From NCBI GenBank assembly GCA_000447245.1, contig AUYT01000001.1, positions 1,110,001-1,174,000 of the forward strand: a stretch of DNA of 64,000 nt, given 5' to 3'. This document shows positions 34,559-43,213 of the stretch, piece by piece. Source of the DNA: a candidate division Zixibacteria bacterium RBG-1. Lineage in GTDB: Bacteria > Zixibacteria > MSB-5A5 > DSPP01 > RBG-1. The position numbers were made by a program, and so were the translations under genes. Under the pieces are notes generated by a model. It had not been told where the DNA came from. It did no database searches and saw only the letters and a list, made by a program, of their open reading frames with translations. Every line of letters starts with the position of its first letter. Position 1 is the stretch's first letter.

Positions 34559-35147
34559 GGTCACGGCCGAAATGGTCAAAGAGTTAAGGGAAAAAACCGG
34601 AGCCGGAATGCTGGACTGCAAAAAAGCACTGGAAGCTAACTGCGGGGATTTTGAGAAGTCTATCAATTACTTAAGACAAAAAGGGATGGCTCAGGCGGCT
34701 CAAAAAGCTACCCGGGTCGCCAAAGAAGGGGTAATCTACTCCTACATTCATCCGGGAGAAAAACTGGGAGTTTTATTGGAGCTCAACTGCGAAACCGACT
34801 TTGTAGCCCGCACCGATGATTTCAAGTCTTTGGCCAAGGATGTCGCCATGCAGATTGCGGCCACCAATCCTGTGGTAGTAAGCCGGTCTGATTTAAAACC
34901 GGAATCCTTGGAACAGGAAAAAAATATTTACCGGTCCCAGGCCTTAAACGAGGGGAAACCGGAAAAAATAGTAGAGAAGATAATCGAAGGAAAAATAGAA
35001 AAATATTATCAGGAAGTCTGTCTTTTGGAGCAAGCCTTTGTCAAGGACCAGGACCGGACTGTGCAGGAACGAGTCAATGAAACGGTTGCCAAATTGGGAG
35101 AAAATATTGTAGTCAAGAGGTTTGTCCGCTTCAGATTAGGAGAATAA
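34551..35147 (+). CDS. tsf: Elongation factor Ts
   Basis: 198 residues, the short form lacking most of the C-terminal dimerisation region of E. coli EF-Ts (283). It exchanges GDP on EF-Tu. Signatures are [20 protein letters not shown] (UBA-like N-domain), the core contact [15 protein letters not shown] and the C-terminal [20 protein letters not shown]. The start is GTG, inside the end of rpsB, with AAGGAAG just upstream. The stop codon overlaps the pyrH start (TAATG). Confidence 0.97.
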   Translation: MSKVTAEMVKELREKTGAGMLDCKKALEANCGDFEKSINYLRQKGMAQAAQKATRVAKEGVIYSYIHPGEKLGVLLELNCETDFVARTDDFKSLAKDVAMQIAATNPVVVSRSDLKPESLEQEKNIYRSQALNEGKPEKIVEKIIEGKIEKYYQEVCLLEQAFVKDQDRTVQERVNETVAKLGENIVVKRFVRFRLGE

Positions 35148-35869
35148 TGGTGGAAAAAGCTTTTAAAAGGATTCTTCTGAAAATATCCGGGGAATCCTTT
35201 TTAGGTGAAAAAAAGTTCGGCATAGATTCGGTAGCAGTTGATTCCATCTCCAACCAGATTAAAGAGGTGCGGGACTTGGGCTGTCAGATAGGAATTGTAG
35301 TTGGGGGTGGTAATATCTTCCGCGGTCTTTCAGCTTCCCAATTTGGCATGGAAAGAGCTTCAGCCGACTACATGGGGATGTTAGCTACGGTAATCAACGC
35401 CTTAGCCCTGCAGGATGCTTTGGAAAAAATGGGGGTTTTCACCCGGGTCATGAGCGCCATTCATATGGAAGCGGTGGCGGAGCCGTACATACGCAGACGG
35501 GCTATCCGGCATATGGAAAAGGGGAGAGTTATCATTTTTGCGGCCGGGACCGGGAATCCGTATTTTACCACCGATACTGCTGCGGCTTTACGGGCCGTGG
35601 AAGTAGGAGCGGATGTAATTTTAAAAGGGACCAAAGTGAACGGAATTTACGACGGAGATCCCATGCTAAATACCAAAGCCACTATGTTCGACTCCCTGTC
35701 TTACTTAGACGTCTTAAGCAAATCTTTGAAAGTGATGGATGCCACTGCCATTTCATTATGTATGGATAATAATTTGCCTATCATCGTCTTTAATCTCAAC
35801 CGGGTCGGTAATCTGAAGAGAATAGTTTCGGGAGAAAAAGTAGGAACCTTAGTCAAACATAGTCAATAA
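35147..35869 (+). CDS. pyrH: Uridylate kinase
   Basis: 240 residues, the normal bacterial UMP kinase. It makes UDP from UMP for RNA, DNA and nucleotide-sugar synthesis. Motifs are [14 protein letters not shown], the glycine loop [28 protein letters not shown] and [20 protein letters not shown]. The final codons (VKHSQ) and the stop lie inside an interleaved inverted-repeat element at 35850-35899. frr starts 44 bases later. Confidence 0.97.
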   Translation: MVEKAFKRILLKISGESFLGEKKFGIDSVAVDSISNQIKEVRDLGCQIGIVVGGGNIFRGLSASQFGMERASADYMGMLATVINALALQDALEKMGVFTRVMSAIHMEAVAEPYIRRRAIRHMEKGRVIIFAAGTGNPYFTTDTAAALRAVEVGADVILKGTKVNGIYDGDPMLNTKATMFDSLSYLDVLSKSLKVMDATAISLCMDNNLPIIVFNLNRVGNLKRIVSGEKVGTLVKHSQ

Positions 35870-35899
35870 CAGTTCTTATGTTTGACTATTATTGACTAT
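35850..35899 (+). repeat. Interleaved inverted-repeat element (A-B-A'-B') between pyrH and frr
   Basis: A is TAGTCAAACATA (35850-35861), a perfect 12 bp complement of A' TATGTTTGACTA (35877-35888). B is ATAGTCAATAA (35859-35869), a perfect 11 bp complement of B' TTATTGACTAT (35889-35899). The pyrH stop codon lies in B. The order A-B-A'-B' allows either of two hairpins or a pseudoknot. The same layout occurs at 12895-12943. Confidence 0.8.
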
Positions 35900-35913
35900 A
35901 GTCAAAGCTTGAT

Positions 35914-36471
35914 ATGCTTAATCAAATTTATACCGAAACTGAAGAAAAGATGAAAAAAGCGGTGGAGGCGGTTCAAAAAGAACTGGCCAGCATCCGGACC
36001 GGGAGAGCCACCACGGCTTTATTAGATGGAATTAAAGTGGAGTACTACGGCAATATGGTCCCTTTAAACCAGGTTGCCAGTGTCTCTGCTCCGGAGCACC
36101 GGCTTTTGGTAATTCAGCCCTGGGAGAAGAAGATGATTGAGGAAATCTCCCGGGCCATTTTAAAATCAGATTTGGGCTTGAATCCTACTTCGGACGGAAA
36201 TGTAATTCGCTTAGGTATTCCTCCGTTAACAGAGGAAAGAAGAAAAGATTTGGTAAAGCTAATAAAAAAGCTGGCTGAGGAGGGGAAAATTTCAATCAGA
36301 AATATCCGGAGAGAAGCCAACGAGGCCCTGGATAAGACCGAGAAGAAAAAAGAGATTTCCGAAGATGACAACCGCAAATCCCAGGAAAGAATCCAGAAAT
36401 TGACGGATAGATATATTGAAGCGATTGATAAAGTAGTGAAAGGCAAAGAAGTGGAAATAATGGAGGTGTAG
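35914..36471 (+). CDS. frr: Ribosome recycling factor
   Basis: 185 residues, usual length. It splits post-termination ribosomes with EF-G. Typical stretches are MKKAVEAVQKELASIRTGRATTALLDGIKVEYYG, VPLNQVASVSAPEHRLLVIQPW, LGLNPTSDGNVIRLGIPPLTEERRKDLVK and the C-terminal YIEAIDKVVKGKEVEIMEV. It follows pyrH in the standard rpsB-tsf-pyrH-frr order. Confidence 0.98.
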   Translation: MLNQIYTETEEKMKKAVEAVQKELASIRTGRATTALLDGIKVEYYGNMVPLNQVASVSAPEHRLLVIQPWEKKMIEEISRAILKSDLGLNPTSDGNVIRLGIPPLTEERRKDLVKLIKKLAEEGKISIRNIRREANEALDKTEKKKEISEDDNRKSQERIQKLTDRYIEAIDKVVKGKEVEIMEV

Positions 36472-36476
36472 TTTTT

Positions 36477-36513
36477 GAATCACGAAAGCACAGAATTATC
36501 GAAAAGCACGAAA
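36477..36513 (+). repeat. Dispersed CACGAA-type repeat, copy 3
   Basis: A 37-base copy (GAATCACGAAAGCACAG... AAAAGCACGAAA) starting five bases after the frr stop codon, in the same orientation as the other three copies. Confidence 0.7.
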
Positions 36514-36628
36514 TTGTACATTACCTTCCCAGTTAATCTATTCAGATTGCCAGTAGTTCCTGAATATTATCTTTCTCCTGAATTTAAATTCGTTCAATAG
36601 GCCGGGATTCATCCGCCTAGATATTTCT

Positions 36629-36682
36629 TGTGCGATAAATCGCACCGCTACAGGTGGAGGATAGCGGGGAATAGATCCCCGC
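36629..36682. repeat. Palindromic repeat before uppS, with copy of the rplM-spacer unit
   Basis: Bases 36629-36653 are an exact 25-base reverse complement of 32629-32653, including the TGCGATAAATCGCA hairpin. They are followed by the hairpin GCGGGGA-ATAGA-TCCCCGC (36664-36682) and CTACG. The spacer otherwise shows no gene. Confidence 0.65.
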
Positions 36683-36759
36683 CTACGAAGATATCTCTAT
36701 TTCATTTTAATTTAAAAAGATTATATTGTTTGTTGAGTTAAATCATTTTGAGGATTAGG

Positions 36760-37521
36760 ATGATTACAGAAAACATTTTAGTGCTCTCCGAAGAAGAAAT
36801 AAAAGAGAAAATTTTACAAAAAGGGAATATCCCCAAGCATATCGCCATCATCATGGACGGGAACGGAAGATGGGCCCAGAAAAGAGGTCTGCCGCGTTCA
36901 GCCGGGCACCAAGCCGGAGTTAAAACCGTCAAAAGAGTGGTTCAGGCGGCCGGAGAGATAAAAGTTTCCATTTTAACCTTGTTCACTTTCTCCACTGAAA
37001 ACTGGGAAAGACCCAAATCGGAAGTGGCGGCTATTATGAAACTTCTATACGATGCCACCCGCCAAGAGATGAAAGAATTAGAAGAAAAAAATGTCAGATT
37101 AATCACCACCGGCAGGATTGACCAGCTCTCATTCCAGAGAAGAAATATTTTAAAAAAAGCCATTAGCAGAACCAAAAATAATACCGGTCTGGTGCTGAAC
37201 TTGGCTTTAAATTACAGCGGCCGGATGGAGATAATCGACGCGGTCAAAAAATTAGCCCAGGATGTTAAAAATAATAAAATAAAGTCCGGTCAGATTGACG
37301 AAAAATTATTCCACGACTATTTATATACCGACGGGCTGCCGGACCCGGATTTATTAATCAGAACTTCGGGTGAGATGCGGCTATCTAATTTTCTCTTGTG
37401 GCAGGCGGCTTACACCGAGTTATATGTGACTGAAGTTCTGTGGCCGGATTTTTCAGAAAAAGATTTTTATCTGGCCATCTGGGATTATCAGACCCGGGAA
37501 CGCAGGTTCGGGAAAGTTTAA
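36760..37521 (+). CDS. uppS: Undecaprenyl diphosphate synthase (isoprenyl transferase)
   Basis: 253 residues. It condenses isopentenyl diphosphate onto farnesyl diphosphate to make the C55 carrier for peptidoglycan and LPS. Motifs are IAIIMDGNGRWAQKRGLPRSAGHQAG (catalytic Asp and phosphate-binding residues), TLFTFSTENWERP, LNLALNYSGR and PDPDLLIRTSGEMRLSNFLLWQAAYTELY. The ATG at 36760 is preferred over TTG at 36748 because GAGGA sits five bases before it. cdsA follows after two bases. Confidence 0.96.
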   Translation: MITENILVLSEEEIKEKILQKGNIPKHIAIIMDGNGRWAQKRGLPRSAGHQAGVKTVKRVVQAAGEIKVSILTLFTFSTENWERPKSEVAAIMKLLYDATRQEMKELEEKNVRLITTGRIDQLSFQRRNILKKAISRTKNNTGLVLNLALNYSGRMEIIDAVKKLAQDVKNNKIKSGQIDEKLFHDYLYTDGLPDPDLLIRTSGEMRLSNFLLWQAAYTELYVTEVLWPDFSEKDFYLAIWDYQTRERRFGKV

Positions 37522-37523
37522 AT

Positions 37524-38384
37524 TTGGCTCAAGCAGAGGTCAAAAACTTACTTATCCGCATTACGGTTGCCGTAATCGGCATACCCCTTTTAATTCTCAT
37601 TGCTTTAAAGGGGCAATTATTATTCTTGGGCTTTGTCATTCTACTCATTGTTTTAGGTCTGTTGGAATTTTCTAAACTAGCCAGAGGCCAAAATCTTTCT
37701 CTGCCTACTATTCTCTTAACATTATGGGGAATTCTAATATCCTTAGGAGTTTATTTCAAGGGAGAATTTGCTTTGATACTTTTGCTTCTTTCCGGTTTTC
37801 TGATTCTGGCTTACTGGGAAATCAAAAGAGAGAATCTTTCACAAGAAAATCTTCCTGCGGCTTTAAGAAGCCTATGCTTTTCGTTTTGGGGACTGTTTTA
37901 TATCGGTGGATTATTCTCATTTTTAATTTTAATCAGAGAGCTGCCCCAGCTCGCTAATTTCGATTATCATACGGGAGGGAAGTGGATTGTATTTCTATAT
38001 ATTTCCATCTGGAGCTGTGATACTCTGGCGTATTTTATTGGAAGAGTAATTGGGGAGCATAAACTTTCCTCTGTCATCAGCCCTCGCAAGACAGTAGAGG
38101 GTGCCTTGGCCGGGGTTTTGGGTGCGTTAATTGCGGCCTGGATTTGTCAGGGGGCTTTTATGAGCCAGTTTGCCTTCCGACAGCTGATTCCGATAGCTCT
38201 CATGGTGGGAATAATCGGTCAGATAGGAGATTTAGTGGAATCACTCTTAAAGAGGGCGGCCGGGGTCAAGGATACGTCAGCCATTATTCCGGGTCACGGA
38301 GGGGTTTTAGACCGGTTTGACAGCATAATTTTTGTGGCCCCCTGGGTTTATTATTATTTAAAGCTGTTTGTTTATTCCCATTAA
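37524..38384 (+). CDS. cdsA: Phosphatidate cytidylyltransferase
   Basis: 286 residues from a TTG two bases after the uppS stop; the open frame reaches further upstream but only overlaps uppS. About eight membrane segments. It makes CDP-diacylglycerol from phosphatidic acid and CTP. The family signature is complete: SVISPRKTVEGALAGVLGAL, then GQIGDLVESLLKRAAGVKDTS, IIPGHGGVLDRFDSI. uppS-cdsA is a common pair in envelope operons. The start codon is the least certain part. Confidence 0.93.
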   Translation: MAQAEVKNLLIRITVAVIGIPLLILIALKGQLLFLGFVILLIVLGLLEFSKLARGQNLSLPTILLTLWGILISLGVYFKGEFALILLLLSGFLILAYWEIKRENLSQENLPAALRSLCFSFWGLFYIGGLFSFLILIRELPQLANFDYHTGGKWIVFLYISIWSCDTLAYFIGRVIGEHKLSSVISPRKTVEGALAGVLGALIAAWICQGAFMSQFAFRQLIPIALMVGIIGQIGDLVESLLKRAAGVKDTSAIIPGHGGVLDRFDSIIFVAPWVYYYLKLFVYSH

Positions 38385-38388
38385 ATAT

Positions 38389-38408
38389 CCCCACCTTTAA
38401 AGGTGGGG
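38389..38408. repeat. Perfect 20 bp palindrome after cdsA
   Basis: CCCCACCTTTAAAGGTGGGG starts four bases after the cdsA stop codon. No T tract follows, so termination activity is uncertain. It opens a 301-base gap that otherwise contains GC-rich hairpin debris, a TTCGAC-type repeat near 38446 and the promoter-like region at 38550-38603. Confidence 0.6.
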
Positions 38409-38549
38409 CTGTTACAAAAGCCTAAAGGACCCCGCTTTGATAGGTTCGACTTTGCTCACCATCCCGAAAGGGAAAGGCGAGGTTTTCTCTGGGTTTTCAG
38501 ATGGGTTTGTCCCAGTAGAAACATCCTCCAGCTGAAAAAGCCCGTAAAA

Positions 38550-38603
38550 TCAAGGGTTTGGGGCTAAAAAACCCTTGACAAAAGGGGTGAAAATGCTGAT
38601 ATT
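38550..38603 (+). promoter_or_regulatory. Promoter with overlapping inverted repeat upstream of dockerin-tailed protein
   Basis: TTGACA (38575-38580) and GATATT (38598-38603) with a 17-base spacer. The inverted repeat TCAAGGGTTT (38550-38559) / AAACCCTTGA (38569-38578) covers the -35 box, where a repressor could compete with polymerase. The start codon is 80 bases downstream. Confidence 0.45.
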
Positions 38604-38685
38604 TAGGGAGGAATTGGAGCACCTACAGGGAAGTATTTTATACCAAGGTTAGACGATATCTTTAAATTTTTCTGCGGAGGATGAT

Positions 38686-39660
38686 ATGAAAAAGTGCTTT
38701 AGAGTTTTTTTTATTTTGGGTTTTATTTTGGGTTCCATTTTTTCAACAAATCTTTTAGCTCAGGACCCCGGCACTCCGGATACACTCTGGATCGGAAAAG
38801 GCGGGGGCTCCGGACTTTATAACGGAACCTCATTTGTCATCTCCGTTTCGGTTTTTAATGACGAACCCATAACCGCCATCTCCATTCCTTTTGCCGTCAA
38901 AGAGATATCAGCTTTCGGCCGCCTAGATTCGGTAACTTATGTAGGAACCAGATTAGAGGATTTGAATATCCTGGATGTTAGAGCTTTCGATTCTAGCGGA
39001 ATAGACAGCACTTCACCGGACAGCGCCATGATTTCTTTCCTGACCACGACCGGCCAGGATTTACCGGTCGGAGACGGAAAAATATGCGATCTGTGGTTCA
39101 GCGGCGGTCCGATAGGAGGGACAGTTAATATTGATAGCATAACCTGGAAACTGGGGCAGGAGTTGGTATTCGTCATCCGTCCTGCTCAAGGATTCGTTCC
39201 TCTATTCAGCGGGGGAGATGTTCTGCTCAAACCCAAAGCCCCCAGCCTAATTTTACCGGCCGGACCACTTATAATAGACGCCGGCGACACGCTTTCTTTT
39301 GCGGTATCGGCCAGCGGAAATGACCCGATTTCGATTAGCTTAGACAGTTTACGGGATTTCTTTGACGCCAGCAGAGTGCCATTTGTGACACCGTCGTTTA
39401 GCGGCGGAAATCCGGGAACATTCGACTGGGAGCCGGATTGTGTGGATGCGGGTTTATGGAGAGCTCATTTCACCGCTACCGATGACAACTCTCAAACCGC
39501 GTCGGGATATGTCGATATTTATGTGAGATTCAATCCAGATAATTGTAATTTCTTCAGAATGGATGCCAATTGTGACCGGCTGGTTAGATTAACGGATGTA
39601 ATTTTTATCATTAATTATTTGTTTAAAAACGGAGCGAAACCATGTCCGCCGAGCAAGTGA
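38686..39660 (+). CDS. Secreted protein with cohesin/Ig-like domains and dockerin-like tail
   Basis: 324 residues. A signal peptide (VFFILGFILGSIFSTNLLAQ) is followed by a beta-rich domain to about residue 180 (YNGTSFVISVSVFNDEPITAISIPFAV, then LPVGDGKICDLWFS), which reads like a cohesin or carbohydrate-binding fold. An Ig-like domain follows (IDAGDTLSFAVSASGNDP, GTFDWEPDCVDAG...HFTATDD). The C-terminus MDANCDRLVRLTDVIFI...NYLFKNGAKPCPP is a diverged dockerin-like module. A GGAGG ribosome binding site precedes the ATG. It is flanked by a promoter-like region and an intrinsic terminator, so it is probably a single-gene transcript. No enzyme motif is seen. Confidence 0.82.
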   Translation: MKKCFRVFFILGFILGSIFSTNLLAQDPGTPDTLWIGKGGGSGLYNGTSFVISVSVFNDEPITAISIPFAVKEISAFGRLDSVTYVGTRLEDLNILDVRAFDSSGIDSTSPDSAMISFLTTTGQDLPVGDGKICDLWFSGGPIGGTVNIDSITWKLGQELVFVIRPAQGFVPLFSGGDVLLKPKAPSLILPAGPLIIDAGDTLSFAVSASGNDPISISLDSLRDFFDASRVPFVTPSFSGGNPGTFDWEPDCVDAGLWRAHFTATDDNSQTASGYVDIYVRFNPDNCNFFRMDANCDRLVRLTDVIFIINYLFKNGAKPCPPSK

Positions 39661-39665
39661 GGTTA

Positions 39666-39703
39666 GAATCACGAAGGCACGGAGAATTTCGGAAGGCACG
39701 AAA
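39666..39703 (+). repeat. Dispersed CACGAA-type repeat, copy 4
   Basis: A 38-base copy (GAATCACGAAGGCACGG...GGAAGGCACGAAA) starting five bases after the stop codon of the preceding gene, in the same orientation as the other copies. Confidence 0.7.
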
Positions 39704-39735
39704 AAAATAAATTCGCATCAGGTTAAACGCATTTC

Positions 39736-39775
39736 AGGAGTAGCTGAATTATAACAAGCTGCTCCTTTTTATTTT
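39736..39775 (+). terminator. Intrinsic terminator after the dockerin-tailed protein
   Basis: The 10 bp arms AGGAGTAGCT and AGCTGCTCCT (one G-T pair) around an 11-base AT-rich loop lead into TTTTTATTTT. Confidence 0.78.
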
Positions 39776-39856
39776 GGCAGTTGGCACTAAAGCGGGGAAG
39801 AGAACCCGGTCTACGATTTTATTGTATCCACGCCAAATTTTATATTAAATTAAATT

Positions 39857-40753
39857 ATGCTAAAAATCTGGGATTATGTTTTCCTGCTTAGGCCGGTGGC
39901 TATGCTACCGGGGTGGACTATCATTTTATTGGCTCAAAGAAGAAATTCTTTTAATTCAGCTTCAACGGAAAAGTTAGTTTTAGTTTTGCTGGCAGCTACG
40001 CTTTTATATTCTGGAGTTTATGTCTTGAATCAAATCTTTGATAGAGAGACTGACAGACTAAATAAAAAGTTGTTTTTTTTAGCCGAAGGTCTTATCTCCA
40101 TCAGGATGGCTGTCTGGCTAACGCTTTTATTTTCCTTATCCGGCATCATGTTGAGCTTTTATCTTTCTCAAACTTTAGGGACACTTTTTTTCTTACTGTT
40201 TTTATTGAGTATTTTTTATTCTATCCCTATTATATCATTCAAAAATAAACCCTGGTTGGGTTTGCTGGCCAATGGAATTGGATTTGGGGTGTTGAATTTT
40301 TTGGTGGGCTGGTGTATATATTCAGGACTTTCTTGGAAAGGGGTGTTGTATTCCATACCCTATTTTTTGGCAATTTCCTCAATCTTTCTAAATACTACTT
40401 TATTAGATATGGAGGGGGATAAAAGAGTAAATAAAATCACTTTGGGGATAAAATGGGGCTCGACAAAAACACGGTGGGTTTCATTTTCCCTAATTTTAGC
40501 CACTTTAATTTCAGCTGTTCTGTTGAGAGATTTGCCAATTATGGTCACTTCAGCAGTCTCTTGGATATTTACTTTAAGGATGATTCATAGCAAAAGAATC
40601 ACAGATATAGTTCTTACTAATAAAATCTCAATACTGGTATTATCGCTTTGGGGAGGTTATTTTTATCCCTGGTATCTGGCTTTCTTAATTGTGGGATTTT
40701 TGGCCACTAAAGTGTATTACAAATACCGTTTTCAGATGAATTATCCCGTATAA
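39857..40753 (+). CDS. UbiA-family prenyltransferase
   Basis: 298 residues with about eight membrane segments. The first metal-binding motif is NQIFDRETDRLNKK near residues 57-70 (NxxxDxxxD) and the second is LDMEGDKRVNK near residue 190 (DxxxD). UbiA enzymes prenylate aromatic or glycerol-phosphate acceptors using polyprenyl diphosphate. Which quinone, heme or lipid pathway it serves cannot be read here, as no pathway partner is adjacent. It is a single gene between a terminator and the uvrC promoter. Confidence 0.87.
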   Translation: MLKIWDYVFLLRPVAMLPGWTIILLAQRRNSFNSASTEKLVLVLLAATLLYSGVYVLNQIFDRETDRLNKKLFFLAEGLISIRMAVWLTLLFSLSGIMLSFYLSQTLGTLFFLLFLLSIFYSIPIISFKNKPWLGLLANGIGFGVLNFLVGWCIYSGLSWKGVLYSIPYFLAISSIFLNTTLLDMEGDKRVNKITLGIKWGSTKTRWVSFSLILATLISAVLLRDLPIMVTSAVSWIFTLRMIHSKRITDIVLTNKISILVLSLWGGYFYPWYLAFLIVGFLATKVYYKYRFQMNYPV

Positions 40754-40761
40754 GTAAGGAT

Positions 40762-40790
40762 TTGACTTTAGCTTAAAATTTGATTATAAA
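40762..40790 (+). promoter_or_regulatory. Sigma-70-type promoter of uvrC-ogt
   Basis: TTGACT (40762-40767), a 17-base spacer and TATAAA (40785-40790), 29 bases before the uvrC start. Confidence 0.72.
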
Positions 40791-40819
40791 TTGTTAGTTA
40801 TAGGTGTAGGCAAAAGGAT

Positions 40820-42661
40820 ATGCAGATATCGGATACTAAATTAGAAGCCAAATTAGAGAGTTTGCCACACAAGCCCGGGGTTTATTTTTTTAAGGACTCG
40901 GTCGGAAGAATTATCTATGTGGGAAAAGCCCGTTCTTTAAGACACCGGGTCAAGGCCTACTTTCAGGAGGGATTACCGGCAGATGCCAAGACCCAGACCT
41001 TGATTTCCAAAATCAAGGATTTGGAGGTTTTAGTCACCGATTCGGAAATGGAAGCGCTGATTTTGGAAGCCAATCTAATCAAGGAGCATAAACCCCGCTA
41101 CAATGTGAACTTGAAAGATGACAAACGCTATCCTTATCTCAAAGTAACCGTAGATGAACCTTACCCCAGAGTTCTAATCGTCCGCCGGGTCAAAAAAGAC
41201 AAAGCCAAATACTTCGGGCCTTACACCAATGTCTCTGGAATGAGACAAACTTTAAGATTAATCCGCCGCATCTTTCCCATCCGCAGCTGTAATTTGACCA
41301 TACCCTCTCCCACTGGCAGAAAGTATAAAGTCTGCTTAGAGTATTACATTAAGAGATGCCTGGGACCCTGTGAAAATAAAGGTAGTTATGAGGAATACAG
41401 AAAGCTGATTGAGAATACCTGTTTATTTTTGGCCGGGAAGAATAATTATCTAATGGAGGAATTAAAAAGACAGATGAACCGGTATGCGGAAGAGGAAAAT
41501 TTCGAAGCGGCTGCCCGAATCAGAGACCAACTGAAAGCCATGGAATCGGTGGTTCAAAAACAAAAAGTGGTAGATACTGAAAAAGTGGACCAGGATATTA
41601 TTTCCTTAGCCAGAGAGAAAAATGATATCTGTGTGGTGGTGCTTCAAATCAGAGAGGGAATCTTAATCGGCCGACAGGACTTTTATTTGACCAGCAAGAC
41701 CGATACCCCGGAGTCAGAGATACTTTCCTCTTTCGTAAAGCAGTATTATTTGCACTCCCCGGTCATCCCGGAAGAAATCTTTTTACCGGCAGAAATCGAA
41801 GACCATTCGATTATTGTCCTATGGTTAGAAGAAAAAAGACAGGGAAAAGTGCAGTTGATATACCCCCAGAGAGGCAAGAAAGCTCAGCTTCTGGAAATGG
41901 CTATCAAAAACGCCCAGTTGCTTTTGAATGAACTTTTAATCCAGAAATCACAGAAAGAAGCTCAAATCCCCAGAGCCATCCAGATGCTGCAAAAAGAGCT
42001 GTATCTGTCCAAACCCCCTCGAACAATGGTGGCATTCGATATCTCAAATTTAGGTCCCACGGATGCGGTTGGGTCATTGGCTTATTTTGAAGATGGAAGA
42101 CCTAAAAAGAGTGAATACCGAAAATTCAAAATCAGAAGCATCAAAGGGCAGAATGATTTTGCCATGATGAGAGAGATTGTAGCCCGCTATTTTTCGCATC
42201 TGATTGAGGAAAAGCAGGCATTGCCTGACCTGGCTCTGATAGACGGAGGGAAGGGGCAGCTTTCAGCGGCTCTGAAAGCCCTGGATGCTTTAGGAGTGAA
42301 AAATCAGGAGATTATCGGGTTAGCCAAAAGATTGGATGAAGTTTATTTAAAAGGCAAATCTGACTCCCTGATGATTCCCAAAACTTCTCCCTCGCTCAGA
42401 TTGCTCCAGAGAATCAGAGATGAAGCCCATAGATTTGCCATAAGCTATCACCGGACTTTAAGGGGAAAGAAAATCACCAAGTCGGAATTGGATGAGATAG
42501 AAGGAATCGGACAGACCCGTAAAAAGATTCTGCTTTCCCAGTTCGGCTCCATCGAAAGATTGAAAAAAGCCAGCTTGACTGAAATTAAGAAAATAAAAGG
42601 GATTTCCGGAAAAGTAGCGGAGAAAATTTATCAGCATTTTAATTTAAAGGAGCAGGCATGA
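40820..42661 (+). CDS. uvrC: Excinuclease ABC subunit C
   Basis: 613 residues, normal length. The N-terminal GIY-YIG nuclease is seen in LPHKPGVYFFKDSVGRIIYVGKARSL (residues 15-40) with EANLIKEHKPRYN. A cysteine-bearing segment follows (IRSCNLT...CLEYYIKRCLGPC). The UVR motif is YAEEENFEAAARIRDQL, the RNase H-like second nuclease lies around FDISNLGPTDAVGS and LIDGGKGQL, and the C-terminus has helix-hairpin-helix repeats (DEIEGIGQTRKKILLSQFGS). It makes both incisions in nucleotide excision repair. Its stop overlaps the ogt start (ATGA). Confidence 0.97.
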   Translation: MQISDTKLEAKLESLPHKPGVYFFKDSVGRIIYVGKARSLRHRVKAYFQEGLPADAKTQTLISKIKDLEVLVTDSEMEALILEANLIKEHKPRYNVNLKDDKRYPYLKVTVDEPYPRVLIVRRVKKDKAKYFGPYTNVSGMRQTLRLIRRIFPIRSCNLTIPSPTGRKYKVCLEYYIKRCLGPCENKGSYEEYRKLIENTCLFLAGKNNYLMEELKRQMNRYAEEENFEAAARIRDQLKAMESVVQKQKVVDTEKVDQDIISLAREKNDICVVVLQIREGILIGRQDFYLTSKTDTPESEILSSFVKQYYLHSPVIPEEIFLPAEIEDHSIIVLWLEEKRQGKVQLIYPQRGKKAQLLEMAIKNAQLLLNELLIQKSQKEAQIPRAIQMLQKELYLSKPPRTMVAFDISNLGPTDAVGSLAYFEDGRPKKSEYRKFKIRSIKGQNDFAMMREIVARYFSHLIEEKQALPDLALIDGGKGQLSAALKALDALGVKNQEIIGLAKRLDEVYLKGKSDSLMIPKTSPSLRLLQRIRDEAHRFAISYHRTLRGKKITKSELDEIEGIGQTRKKILLSQFGSIERLKKASLTEIKKIKGISGKVAEKIYQHFNLKEQA

Positions 42662-43155
42662 AGAAGATTTATTACACAGCCATGGATACGGAATTAGGAA
42701 AAATCTATTTAGCCGGTTCGGATAAAGGGTTAAAAAAATTAGCCCTGCATTCCAGAGAGTGGCACAAATTCGTGGAGAAAGTTGGAAAAGAGAATAGGGC
42801 TAAATTGGTGCTGGAGGAAGGCCAACTAAAGAATATCCTGAAGAAATTAAAAAATTATTTGGCCGGCGAAAAAGTTGAATTCAAGGAAAAATTGGACTGG
42901 GAGGGATTTACGCCATTTCAGAAAAAAGTCTGGGCTCAAATGCTGAAAATTCCTTACGGACAGACCAGGAATTACAAATGGCTGGCGGAGAAAATAAAAA
43001 TCAAAAGCCCCCGAGCGGTGGGGCAGGCCTGCGGCTCTAATCCTCTGCCCATCGTGGTTCCCTGCCACCGAGTGATTGCCAGTGACGGAAGTTTGGGTGG
43101 ATTCGGCGGTGGATTGGGTCTGAAAGCCAAACTGCTCAACCTGGAGGGAAAGTAA
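42658..43155 (+). CDS. ogt: Methylated-DNA--protein-cysteine methyltransferase
   Basis: 165 residues, Ogt-type. The acceptor cysteine is C136 in the invariant PIVVPCHRVIASDGSLGGFGGGL stretch. The DNA-binding part FTPFQKKVWAQMLKIPYGQTRNY and the AVGQACGSNP loop are intact. It removes O6-alkyl groups from guanine by a suicide reaction. The start codon overlaps the uvrC stop by four bases, so the two repair genes are translationally coupled. Confidence 0.95.
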   Translation: MKKIYYTAMDTELGKIYLAGSDKGLKKLALHSREWHKFVEKVGKENRAKLVLEEGQLKNILKKLKNYLAGEKVEFKEKLDWEGFTPFQKKVWAQMLKIPYGQTRNYKWLAEKIKIKSPRAVGQACGSNPLPIVVPCHRVIASDGSLGGFGGGLGLKAKLLNLEGK

Positions 43156-43213
43156 ATCTAGTTGGACAAGTTGACTACTAATAGTTTGAAAAACGCAAAA
43201 ATGTTGGAGAAAA

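Noticed and set aside
37440-37523. Upstream extension of the cdsA frame inside uppS
   Set aside because: It covers the conserved C-terminus of uppS in another frame; the TTG two bases after the uppS stop gives a normal CdsA length.
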